Positions 15,537 through 21,958 of a DNA stretch of 29,112 nt are shown here, piece by piece; the first letter of the stretch is position 1, and the number at the start of each line of letters is the position of its first letter. The position numbers and the translations under genes were made by a program. The stretch is taken from positions 1 through 29,112 of the forward strand of contig DJWG01000076.1 in assembly GCA_002440945.1 (NCBI GenBank), in the 5' to 3' direction. The notes beneath the pieces are model-generated. The model saw only the letters and a list, made by a program, of their open reading frames with translations. It was not told the DNA's origin and did not search any database. The stretch comes from Rhodobacteraceae bacterium UBA6236 (GTDB lineage Bacteria > Pseudomonadota > Alphaproteobacteria > Rhodobacterales > Rhodobacteraceae).

Positions 15537-16676
15537 ATGACCAATTCCTGGAGATTTTCGGCTCTCGCAGACCGTCACCGCGCGCTTGGCTCCAAGCTCG
15601 AGGACTGGAGCGGGATGGGCACGGCCTGGTCCTACGAGACCGGCGATCCCGATGCCGAATACATGGCGATCCGCACCAAGGCGGGCCTGATGGACGTGTC
15701 GGGACTGAAGAAGGTCCACATCACCGGATCGGCCGCCAGCCATGTCATCGAACGCGCCACGACCCGCAACATCGAAAAGCTGATGCCGGGCCGGTCGGTC
15801 TATGCGGCGATGCTGAACGATGGCGGCAAGTTCATCGACGACTGCGTGATCTACCGCATGGGGCCGAACAGTTTCATGGTCGTTCACGGCTCGGGCGGGG
15901 CCTATGAACAGCTGACGATGGCGGCGACGGGCCGCGATGTCTCGATCCGGTTCGACGACAACCTGCATGACCTGTCGCTGCAGGGGCCGCTGGCCGTCGA
16001 CTATCTGGAAAAGCACGTCGAAGGCATCCGCCAGCTGCCCTATTTCTCGCATATGCAGACGAGCCTGTTCGGAAAGCCGGTCATGATTTCACGCACCGGC
16101 TACACGGGCGAACGCGGCTACGAGATCTTCGTGCGCGGCCAGGACGCCGGGATGGTGTGGGACCGCATCCTGGACGAGGGCAAGTCGATGGGGATCATCC
16201 CCTGCCGCTTCACCACGCTCGACATGCTGCGGACCGAAAGCTACCTGCTGTTCTTCCCCTACGACAACTCGGAGATGTATCCCTTCGAGAACGAAAGCGG
16301 CGGCGACACGCTGTGGGAACTGGGCCTCGACTTCACCGTCAGCCCCGGCAAGACCGGCTTCCGCGGCGCCGAGGAGCATTACCGCCTGAAGGGCAAGGAA
16401 CGCTTCAAGATCTGGGGCCTGAAGCTGGAAGGCAAGAACGTGCCCGGCAACGGCGCGCCGGTCCTGCGGGATGGCAAGCAGGTGGGGGTCGTGACCCAGG
16501 CCATGCATTCGCCGCTGAACGACTGGACCATCGCCATCGCCCGCCTGCCGGTGGACTGCGCCAATGACGGCACAAAGCTGACGGTCAACTGCGCGACACA
16601 TGGCAAGATCGCCGCGACCACGCACTCGATGCCGTTCTACGACGTCGAGAAGAAGCGCCGCGCCGCCAAGGGCTGA
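15537..16676 (+). CDS. dmmD: DmmD, GcvT-like folate-binding protein of dimethylamine catabolism
   Basis: A 379-residue member of the aminomethyltransferase (GcvT/YgfZ) family: KAGLMDVSGLKKVHITG near the N-terminus, SRTGYTGERGYEIFV in the middle folate-binding part, and VTQAMHSPLNDWTIAIARL in the C-terminal barrel. The start has AAGGGGGG 4-5 bases upstream. In Ruegeria pomeroyi the gene in this position, dmmD, was reported to be required for growth on methylated amines though not for DMA monooxygenase activity itself. Capture of the formaldehyde released by DmmABC on tetrahydrofolate is the natural inference. A strong intrinsic terminator separates it from dmmA. Confidence 0.87.
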   Translation: MTNSWRFSALADRHRALGSKLEDWSGMGTAWSYETGDPDAEYMAIRTKAGLMDVSGLKKVHITGSAASHVIERATTRNIEKLMPGRSVYAAMLNDGGKFIDDCVIYRMGPNSFMVVHGSGGAYEQLTMAATGRDVSIRFDDNLHDLSLQGPLAVDYLEKHVEGIRQLPYFSHMQTSLFGKPVMISRTGYTGERGYEIFVRGQDAGMVWDRILDEGKSMGIIPCRFTTLDMLRTESYLLFFPYDNSEMYPFENESGGDTLWELGLDFTVSPGKTGFRGAEEHYRLKGKERFKIWGLKLEGKNVPGNGAPVLRDGKQVGVVTQAMHSPLNDWTIAIARLPVDCANDGTKLTVNCATHGKIAATTHSMPFYDVEKKRRAAKG

Positions 16677-16687
16677 ACACTTCCTGA

Positions 16688-16715
16688 CGCGCCGGGTCCG
16701 CCCGGCGCGATTTTT
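16688..16715 (+). terminator. Intrinsic terminator between dmmD and dmmA
   Basis: Perfect 9-bp stem CGCGCCGGG/CCCGGCGCG with a TCCG loop, followed by ATTTTT. It lies 12 bases after the dmmD stop and 18 bases before the dmmA start, leaving no room for a promoter downstream of it, so dmmABC expression needs read-through or antitermination. Confidence 0.85.
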
Positions 16716-16733
16716 CCATATCGCAGGTGACGG

Positions 16734-17354
16734 ATGACGAATTCGGTTCTGGAAGGAACGATGTGCTCACGTCCTGTCTATGGGGTTCTGGAACCCCGCG
16801 TGGGCAAGGCGCATCTGATCGTGGCCGATGGCGAAGGGGCCGGGGCCGTGGTCGATCTGGTGGCAAAGGCCGGGGAGGATGCGCCCCGGATGTTGGCCCA
16901 GACGCATATCATCTACATGCCGGGGCCGAATGGCACCGATGAATTCGAACGATTGAAGGCGCTGGGTGCTGCCCAGACGCATCGGACCCATGATTATTCG
17001 ACCGCGCAGCCGCGGCTGAAGAAGGTGCTGGGCGACGCGCACATGGGCCTTCAGATCTATCTGGCGGGCACCGAGGGCCTGATGGGCCAGGTCATGCGCG
17101 ATGCCGCCGAGGCCGGGCTGCCCTATCAGTCGATCCAGACCGAACATCGCGGCTCGACCGTGCGGCGCGTGCAATGCGTCCATTGCAAGGGCGTCACGGA
17201 AAACGTCCGCACCGATCCCTTCCAGTGCAGCCATTGCGGCCTGCACCTGTTCGTGCGCGACCATTATTCGCGCCGCCTTGCCGCCTATCAGGGCGTCAAC
17301 ATCGATGCGGAAGACCCCGGTGAGGTTCCGCCAGCCGTGGAGCGGTTCAAATGA
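16734..17354 (+). CDS. dmmA: Dimethylamine monooxygenase subunit DmmA
   Basis: A 206-residue protein. The middle part (GLQIYLAGTEGLMGQVMRDAAEAGLP, about 105-130) resembles the NAD-binding half of a ferredoxin reductase. The C-terminal part holds a four-cysteine knuckle at C148-x2-C151 and C165-x2-C168 (CVHCKG, CSHCGL), consistent with a zinc-ribbon or rubredoxin-like site. It is followed by dmmB with an ATGA overlap, giving the order dmmD-A-B-C known from Roseobacters. The start has AGGTGA upstream. DmmA is needed with DmmB and DmmC for O2- and NAD(P)H-dependent demethylation of DMA to MMA; its exact electron-transfer or assembly role is not settled. Confidence 0.87.
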   Translation: MTNSVLEGTMCSRPVYGVLEPRVGKAHLIVADGEGAGAVVDLVAKAGEDAPRMLAQTHIIYMPGPNGTDEFERLKALGAAQTHRTHDYSTAQPRLKKVLGDAHMGLQIYLAGTEGLMGQVMRDAAEAGLPYQSIQTEHRGSTVRRVQCVHCKGVTENVRTDPFQCSHCGLHLFVRDHYSRRLAAYQGVNIDAEDPGEVPPAVERFK

Positions 17355-18316
17355 GCGTCGGAGCCCCGAAGATTCCCGTCGTCGTGGCCGAGATGGTCGA
17401 ACTGAACCCGCTGATCAAGCGCTTCCGCTTTGTCCGCACCGATGGCAAGCCGATGCCGACCTTTTCCGGCGGCGCCCATATCGTCGTCGAAATGGACGAC
17501 AACGGCACCCGGCGGATGAACCCCTATTCGCTCATGAGCGACCCGACCGACACCTCGGGTTTCGAAATCTCGGTCCGGCGTGACGATGCGGGGCGGGGCG
17601 GGTCGCTTTACATGCACAACCAGGTCCGGCCGGGCATGTCGATGCAGGTCAGCCAGCCGGTCAACCTGTTCGGACTGGACCTGCGCGGCAAGAAGCACCT
17701 GCTGATCGCGGGCGGCATCGGCATCACGCCCTTCATCGCGCAGATGGCGCAGCTGGAACACCTGGGCCACCGGTTCGAACTGCATTATTCGGTCCGCAGC
17801 CCCGAACTTGGCGCCTATGCCGAGGATCTGAAGGCGCGCTACGGCGAACGGGTGCATATCTACTACGACAACCAGAACCACATGATCCCGCTTGCCGACC
17901 TGCTGGCGGGCCAACCCCTTGGGACGCATCTTTATGTCTGCGGGCCGAAGGGGATGATCGGATGGGTGCTGAACAGCGCCCGTGGCGCGGGCTGGCATGA
18001 CAGCACGCTCCATTCCGAAGAATTCCTGGCGCCCCCCGTGGGTCATGCCTTCGAGGTGGAACTGGCCGCGTCGAAGAAGACGATCACCGTCGGCCCCGCG
18101 CAATCGCTGCTTGAGGCGATGGAGGCCGCCGGGGTCGATGCGCCCTACCTGTGCCGGGGCGGGGCCTGCGGGCAGTGCGAAACCGATGTGCACCGCTGCG
18201 ATGGCACGATCGAACACAACGACCATTGGCTGACGCCGGACCAGAAGGCGTCGAACACCAAGATCATGCCCTGCGTTTCGCGCTTCCACGGCGCGGCGCT
18301 TGTCATCGACCGCTAG
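17351..18316 (+). CDS. dmmB: Dimethylamine monooxygenase subunit DmmB (phthalate dioxygenase reductase-like)
   Basis: The electron-supply subunit, 321 residues with the PDR/VanB family order: flavin-binding barrel (RRMNPYSLMSDP), NAD(P)H-binding domain (AGGIGITPFIAQMA near 120-133 and LYVCGPKGMIG near 196-206), and a C-terminal plant-type 2Fe-2S ferredoxin domain (CRGGACGQCETD plus the distal IMPCVSRF). It passes electrons from NAD(P)H via flavin and 2Fe-2S to the haem of DmmC. It overlaps dmmA by 4 bases and precedes dmmC by 12, indicating a single translation unit. Confidence 0.9.
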   Translation: MSVGAPKIPVVVAEMVELNPLIKRFRFVRTDGKPMPTFSGGAHIVVEMDDNGTRRMNPYSLMSDPTDTSGFEISVRRDDAGRGGSLYMHNQVRPGMSMQVSQPVNLFGLDLRGKKHLLIAGGIGITPFIAQMAQLEHLGHRFELHYSVRSPELGAYAEDLKARYGERVHIYYDNQNHMIPLADLLAGQPLGTHLYVCGPKGMIGWVLNSARGAGWHDSTLHSEEFLAPPVGHAFEVELAASKKTITVGPAQSLLEAMEAAGVDAPYLCRGGACGQCETDVHRCDGTIEHNDHWLTPDQKASNTKIMPCVSRFHGAALVIDR

Positions 18317-18328
18317 AGGAGAAGCGCG

Positions 18329-19375
18329 ATGGGATTTGAATTCAACAACGAAACCTTCCGCGGCGACTTCACCTTCAAGAACTCGCCCAGGGCCATCAAA
18401 CGGTTCCCGTTCCCGTTTCCCGAAGACAGCTACATGTATTCGGTGAACATGGAGCCGCATGTTCCGGGCCGGGAAGGGTCGGTCTTTGAACATATCTTCG
18501 ACGTCGATGAACATTACGTCGCCGAAATGCGTGACCGGGCGCTGGTGCTGGCGGACGATCCGCTGCGCTGCCAGTCGCTGCCGCACATGACGCTGGCGGG
18601 CTGGGACCTGCTGGAACTGATCATGGAATCGAAGGCGCGCGATTACCCGCAGTGGTTCGAGCTGCACAAGAACGGCAACAAGTGGCACTGGATCAACCGG
18701 CCGCTGGAGATCGAGCAGAAGTTCACCTTCCTCGATGAAACCACGTTGCCCTGCGGCCCCTTGGAATACATCACCCGCCAGACGCAGGGCGACTTCACCC
18801 TTCAGGACCAGCGCGACAACAACCTGTTCATCGACGCGGGCATGGTGACGACGCAGGCCGACTGGTCGCTGGATTTCGACATCGGCATGTCCTTCCACGA
18901 ATGGCACGCCCCGGTGCCGCTGGCGCATGAGATGGGCGTTTTCGACCGGGCGCTGAAGTTCCTGCTGAAACTGCAACTCGGGGCGCCTGTCCGGCGCTTC
19001 AACTGGACGATGACGGTCGATCCGCTGCTGGACACCAGCCCGGAAAACTACCCGAAATGGGGTCCGACCAAAACCACGCTGACGAAGGAAAACATCGGTC
19101 GCCGCCAGCATCTGCGCGTTGAATTGCAGACCCTGCACCGGCTGCCGCGGTCGAACGCCATCGCCTTCCCGATCCGCGCCTACCTCATCAGTTTCGAGGA
19201 TCTGGTGACGATGCCGAAATGGGCGCGCCGGCTGCACCGCGTGATCCGCGACGTCCCGGAACCGCTGGCGACCTACAAGGGCTTCCTGCGCAACCAGCCG
19301 CTGCTGGTGGAATATCTGGCGCAGTTCGACGATGGCAAACCGACCAGCCCCGGCTGGTGGCCCGAACCGGAATAA
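18329..19375 (+). CDS. dmmC: Dimethylamine monooxygenase subunit DmmC (haem-dependent oxidative N-demethylase, DUF3445)
   Basis: The probable catalytic subunit, 348 residues, of the DUF3445/haem-dependent oxidative N-demethylase alpha-subunit family, whose members bind haem b in a PAS-like fold. Family-like stretches are WDIGMS-type SLDFDIGMSFHEWHAPVP, RFNWTMTVDPLLDT and the conserved block HLRVELQTLHRLPRSNAI followed by AFPIRAYLISFEDL. It oxidises DMA to MMA and formaldehyde with O2 and reductant from DmmB. GAGGAG precedes the start, and a strong terminator follows within 30 bases. The haem ligand cannot be assigned by eye. Confidence 0.9.
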   Translation: MGFEFNNETFRGDFTFKNSPRAIKRFPFPFPEDSYMYSVNMEPHVPGREGSVFEHIFDVDEHYVAEMRDRALVLADDPLRCQSLPHMTLAGWDLLELIMESKARDYPQWFELHKNGNKWHWINRPLEIEQKFTFLDETTLPCGPLEYITRQTQGDFTLQDQRDNNLFIDAGMVTTQADWSLDFDIGMSFHEWHAPVPLAHEMGVFDRALKFLLKLQLGAPVRRFNWTMTVDPLLDTSPENYPKWGPTKTTLTKENIGRRQHLRVELQTLHRLPRSNAIAFPIRAYLISFEDLVTMPKWARRLHRVIRDVPEPLATYKGFLRNQPLLVEYLAQFDDGKPTSPGWWPEPE

Positions 19376-19401
19376 GCCCGGGGGGCGTCCAGAAGCGAAA
19401 G

Positions 19402-19433
19402 GGGCGGCGCCGGGGAACCGGGCCGCCCTTTTT
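19402..19433. terminator. Intrinsic terminator ending dmmABC, shared with the convergent regulator gene
   Basis: GGGCGGC (19402-19408) and GCCGCCC (19422-19428) enclose an inner CGG/CCG pair with a GGAA loop, followed by TTTTT. It lies between the dmmC stop and the XRE gene stop on the other strand. The reverse direction has only a short T-tract. Confidence 0.85.
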
Positions 19434-19437
19434 CCAT

Positions 19438-20262
19438 TCAGTCCGACTGCGGATACGAAATGATCGACAGGAAGCGCGCCGGCAGTTTGTTCAACTTGTC
19501 GGGACCATGCGGCGCGTCGGCGTCGAAGAACAGGCTGTCGCCGGGTTGCAGCAGATAGCAGTTTTCGCCGTGGCGGTATTCGACCTCGCCCTCGAGCATG
19601 TACAGCAGTTCGATCCCGTCATGCTGGAAGGTCGGGAACACGTCGGAGGTTTCCGACAGCGTGATCATGTAGGGTTCGACCACCACGCCCGAGGCGTTCA
19701 CGCCGATATGGCCAAGCAGATTGTATTGATGCCCGGCCCGCGTCCCGGCGCGTTCGATCTCGACATGCTGGCCGGCCTTCACATGCATGGCCTCGCGATG
19801 TTCCTCATAGCGGCGGAAGAAGGATGTGATCGGGGCGCTGAGCGCATGGGCAAGCGTTTGCAGCGTGGTGAGCGAGGGCGAGGTGATGCCGTTCTCGATC
19901 TTCGACAGCATCCCGATTGACAGGCCGGTCTGTTTGGACAGATCGGCCACCGTCATGCCCTTGGTCCGCCGGAAGGCCCGGACAGACCGGCCGATGGCAA
20001 CTTCAAGGTTCTTCTCGCGCGGTTCGGATACCCGGTGCGGGTTCTGCGACAGCGGCTTCTTGGGTTTCTTGTCGGGCTTCTTGTCGGGCTTCTTGTCGGC
20101 GTCGTGCTTGTTCGGGGCGGTCTGCGTGGCGGTCTTTTCCGCCGACGTATCGACCATCTTGCCCGCGTTCTTGCCAGCCGTCTTGCTGGCGGTCGTCTTG
20201 CGGGAAGTCGTCTTGCTGTCGGCCGCCTTGGCTGGCGGCGGGATTGCCTTTGTCGAGTCCAT
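19438..20262 (-). CDS. XRE-family transcriptional regulator with C-terminal cupin and Lys-rich tail
   Basis: 274 residues. Residues 1-75 are a low-complexity Lys/Ala/Thr/Pro extension with a KPDKKPDKKPKK repeat. A helix-turn-helix follows at about 88-145 (MTVADLSKQTGLSIGMLSKIENG), and a cupin domain at about 200-270 (HDGIELLYMLEGEVEYR, PGDSLFFDADAPHGP) that would bind an effector. GGAG 7 bases upstream supports this start. XRE-cupin proteins often control amine, polyamine or amino-acid catabolism, and this one is flanked by dmm, mgd and a divergent AraC-type gene, so it is a likely regulator of the island. The basic tail is unusual and could add non-specific DNA contacts. Confidence 0.9.
   Translation of the reverse strand: MDSTKAIPPPAKAADSKTTSRKTTASKTAGKNAGKMVDTSAEKTATQTAPNKHDADKKPDKKPDKKPKKPLSQNPHRVSEPREKNLEVAIGRSVRAFRRTKGMTVADLSKQTGLSIGMLSKIENGITSPSLTTLQTLAHALSAPITSFFRRYEEHREAMHVKAGQHVEIERAGTRAGHQYNLLGHIGVNASGVVVEPYMITLSETSDVFPTFQHDGIELLYMLEGEVEYRHGENCYLLQPGDSLFFDADAPHGPDKLNKLPARFLSIISYPQSD
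20066..20101 (-). repeat. 12-bp tandem repeat inside the XRE regulator gene
   Basis: TTCTTGTCGGGC occurs as two exact head-to-tail copies (20066-20089) and a third imperfect copy (20090-20101). It encodes the KKPD repeat of the N-terminal tail. The in-frame unit could expand or contract by four residues without breaking the gene. Confidence 0.8.
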
Positions 20263-20324
20263 CTGGATACTCCGGGTTCAAACTGAAAGGACATCCCCAG
20301 GCAGAAACGGGTAGTCCCGGAAAC

Positions 20325-20367
20325 TTGGCACTGTCTTTCGGTGAAACAATATTCCTATAAGGAATAT
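20325..20367. promoter_or_regulatory. Divergent control region with 7-5-7 palindrome
   Basis: ATATTCC (20349-20355) and GGAATAT (20361-20367) form a perfect inverted repeat spaced by TATAA, a size typical of HTH-dimer operators. On the plus strand TTGGCA (20325-20330) and AATATT (20348-20353) are 17 bases apart, so the palindrome would cover the -10 of the AraC-type gene and lies upstream of the XRE gene as well. Autoregulation by the XRE protein is the simplest inference. Confidence 0.5.
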
Positions 20368-20387
20368 AGGATAGCAATGGCGATCGC

Positions 20388-21365
20388 ATGACTCAATCCC
20401 TCGGATTCCTCGTTCTGTCAGGATTTCCGATGGCCTGCCTGACTTCGGCGATCGAACCCTTGCGGGCTGCCAATGAAATTACCGGCAAGCGCACCTTCCG
20501 CTGGCAGGTGATCGGGGAAACGGGGGGGCGGGTCGAATCCTCGGCGGCGGTGGCGTTCGAACCGGATCTGCCGCTCGATCAGGTGGCAGATCTTGATTAC
20601 CTTTTCCTTCTCAGCGGCCCGGACGGGGCTTTTGCCAATCCGGGGCGCGCCAACGGGCAGCTTCGTCGGCTGGCGCGGGCGGGGATGCGGATCGGCGCGG
20701 TGAGCGGCGCGATCTTTCCCTTGGCGCGGGCCGGGCTTCTGGACGGGCGCCGGGTGGCGGTGCACTGGCTTTATCATAGTGCCTTCCAGGCCGAGTTTCC
20801 CGATATCGAAGCCAGTTCCAGCGTGATCGAGATCGACCGCAACCGCCTGACGGTGGCGGGCGCGTCCTCGGCCTTCGACCTGGCGCTGGGGCTGGTGGAG
20901 GAGGCGCTGGGCCCCGAAGTGATGACCGAGGTCGCGTGCTGGTTCCAGCACCCGGTGATCCGGGGCGAAGGCGTGGCGCAGAAGACGCCGGGCTACCGCG
21001 CCGACCGGACGCAGGACACCATGCCTGCCATCATCGCGCGGGCGATCAAGATCTTCGAGGCGCATCTGGAAGACCCGGTCCAGATCGCCGAAGTGGCCGA
21101 ACGGCTGCGGATTTCCGCCCGCCAGCTGGACCGGAGCTTCCGGCGCTACACCGGCCGGGCGCCCCTGGCCTATTACCGGATGCTGCGCATGAAGCAGGCG
21201 CGGCAGCTGGTGCTTTACACGCAAGACACGCTGACGGCGATTGCGCTGGCCATCGGCTATGGCAGCACCACGCCGATGGTCAAACACTACGTCGCGGAAT
21301 TCGGTGTGACCCCGCAGGAAGATCGCGCGGCCCAGGCGGGCCTGCGCATTCGCAAGGGCGGCTGA
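20388..21365 (+). CDS. GlxA-family AraC-type transcriptional regulator
   Basis: 325 residues with a DJ-1/PfpI-like (glutamine amidotransferase-fold) sensor domain in the first 190 residues (FLVLSGFPMACLTSAIEPLRAANEITG; RIGAVSGAIFPLARAGLL around the position of the nucleophile elbow, where no Cys is seen) and an AraC HTH pair at about 215-315 (VQIAEVAERLRISARQLDRSF and LTAIALAIGYGSTTPMVKHY). Proteins of this kind, such as GbdR and CdhR, activate glycine-betaine and carnitine breakdown, so sensing of a methylated amine or its products is a good inference here. It is divergent from the XRE gene and convergent with mgdD. No strong ribosome site precedes the ATG. Confidence 0.9.
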   Translation: MTQSLGFLVLSGFPMACLTSAIEPLRAANEITGKRTFRWQVIGETGGRVESSAAVAFEPDLPLDQVADLDYLFLLSGPDGAFANPGRANGQLRRLARAGMRIGAVSGAIFPLARAGLLDGRRVAVHWLYHSAFQAEFPDIEASSSVIEIDRNRLTVAGASSAFDLALGLVEEALGPEVMTEVACWFQHPVIRGEGVAQKTPGYRADRTQDTMPAIIARAIKIFEAHLEDPVQIAEVAERLRISARQLDRSFRRYTGRAPLAYYRMLRMKQARQLVLYTQDTLTAIALAIGYGSTTPMVKHYVAEFGVTPQEDRAAQAGLRIRKGG

Positions 21366-21385
21366 GCGCCGCCGGGGCGCAAGCC

Positions 21386-21958
21386 TCAGGCGACCGCCTC
21401 GGCGGCCTGGACCAGCGCATGGTGCAGCGAAGCCGCCGCCGACCGCATCCCCAATACCGAATAACGGCTGCCCGCCTCGCGGCAGATCACATAGCAGCCC
21501 AGATGTTCGATCAGGCTGCGGGTGGCCTGCCCCGCCTGCATCTTGTGGATGTCGATGGCCGAGAGCCGTTCAAAGAACTGGGTCGCGCCGCGGCCGGTCA
21601 CGTCGAAGCGCACCCAGGCATCGGTCTGTTCGGTGACCGATCCGGCGTCGGTTACAGCGTTCTTCACGACGGCGGCGATGTCTTCGTGGCTGGCGAAGGG
21701 CGCCTCGATGAACCACTGGCCGGGGGCGGTCCAGATCGCGCCCCAGTCGCCGCCCTGCACGGCATGGCCGGGGGCGGGCAGGGCGAAGCCCAGAAGGGCC
21801 TCGGCGCGCTGGGTGAACTCCGCCTCGCGGCCCCGGCGCTGCGCGAGCGAAGCCAGCGCCACGTCGGGGTTTTCGGCGATGGTGATCCGGCCCACGGTGG
21901 CAATGACGGGCCGTGCCTGCGCCAAGGGCGTCAGGGCTTTCAAACGATGCTCAGGCAC
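21386..21958 (-). CDS. mgdD: N-methylglutamate dehydrogenase subunit D (SoxG-like, gamma)
   Basis: A 190-residue homologue of the sarcosine oxidase gamma subunit, itself a GcvT-like fold: DWGAIWTAPGQWFIEAP, DAWVRFDVTGRGATQFFERL and SAIDIHKMQAGQATRS are recognisable. It overlaps the end of mgdC by 8 bases and is the last gene of the operon. It is probably structural, packing on the folate domain of MgdC. Only 20 bases separate it from the end of the AraC-type gene on the other strand, with a small GCGCC/GGCGC hairpin (21366-21380) and no T-tract between. Confidence 0.9.
   Translation of the reverse strand: MPEHRLKALTPLAQARPVIATVGRITIAENPDVALASLAQRRGREAEFTQRAEALLGFALPAPGHAVQGGDWGAIWTAPGQWFIEAPFASHEDIAAVVKNAVTDAGSVTEQTDAWVRFDVTGRGATQFFERLSAIDIHKMQAGQATRSLIEHLGCYVICREAGSRYSVLGMRSAAASLHHALVQAAEAVA

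Noticed and set aside
20325..20341. Sigma-54 promoter (TTGGCAC near the AraC-type gene)
   Set aside because: The GC of the -12 element is not at the required distance from the GG of the -24 element.
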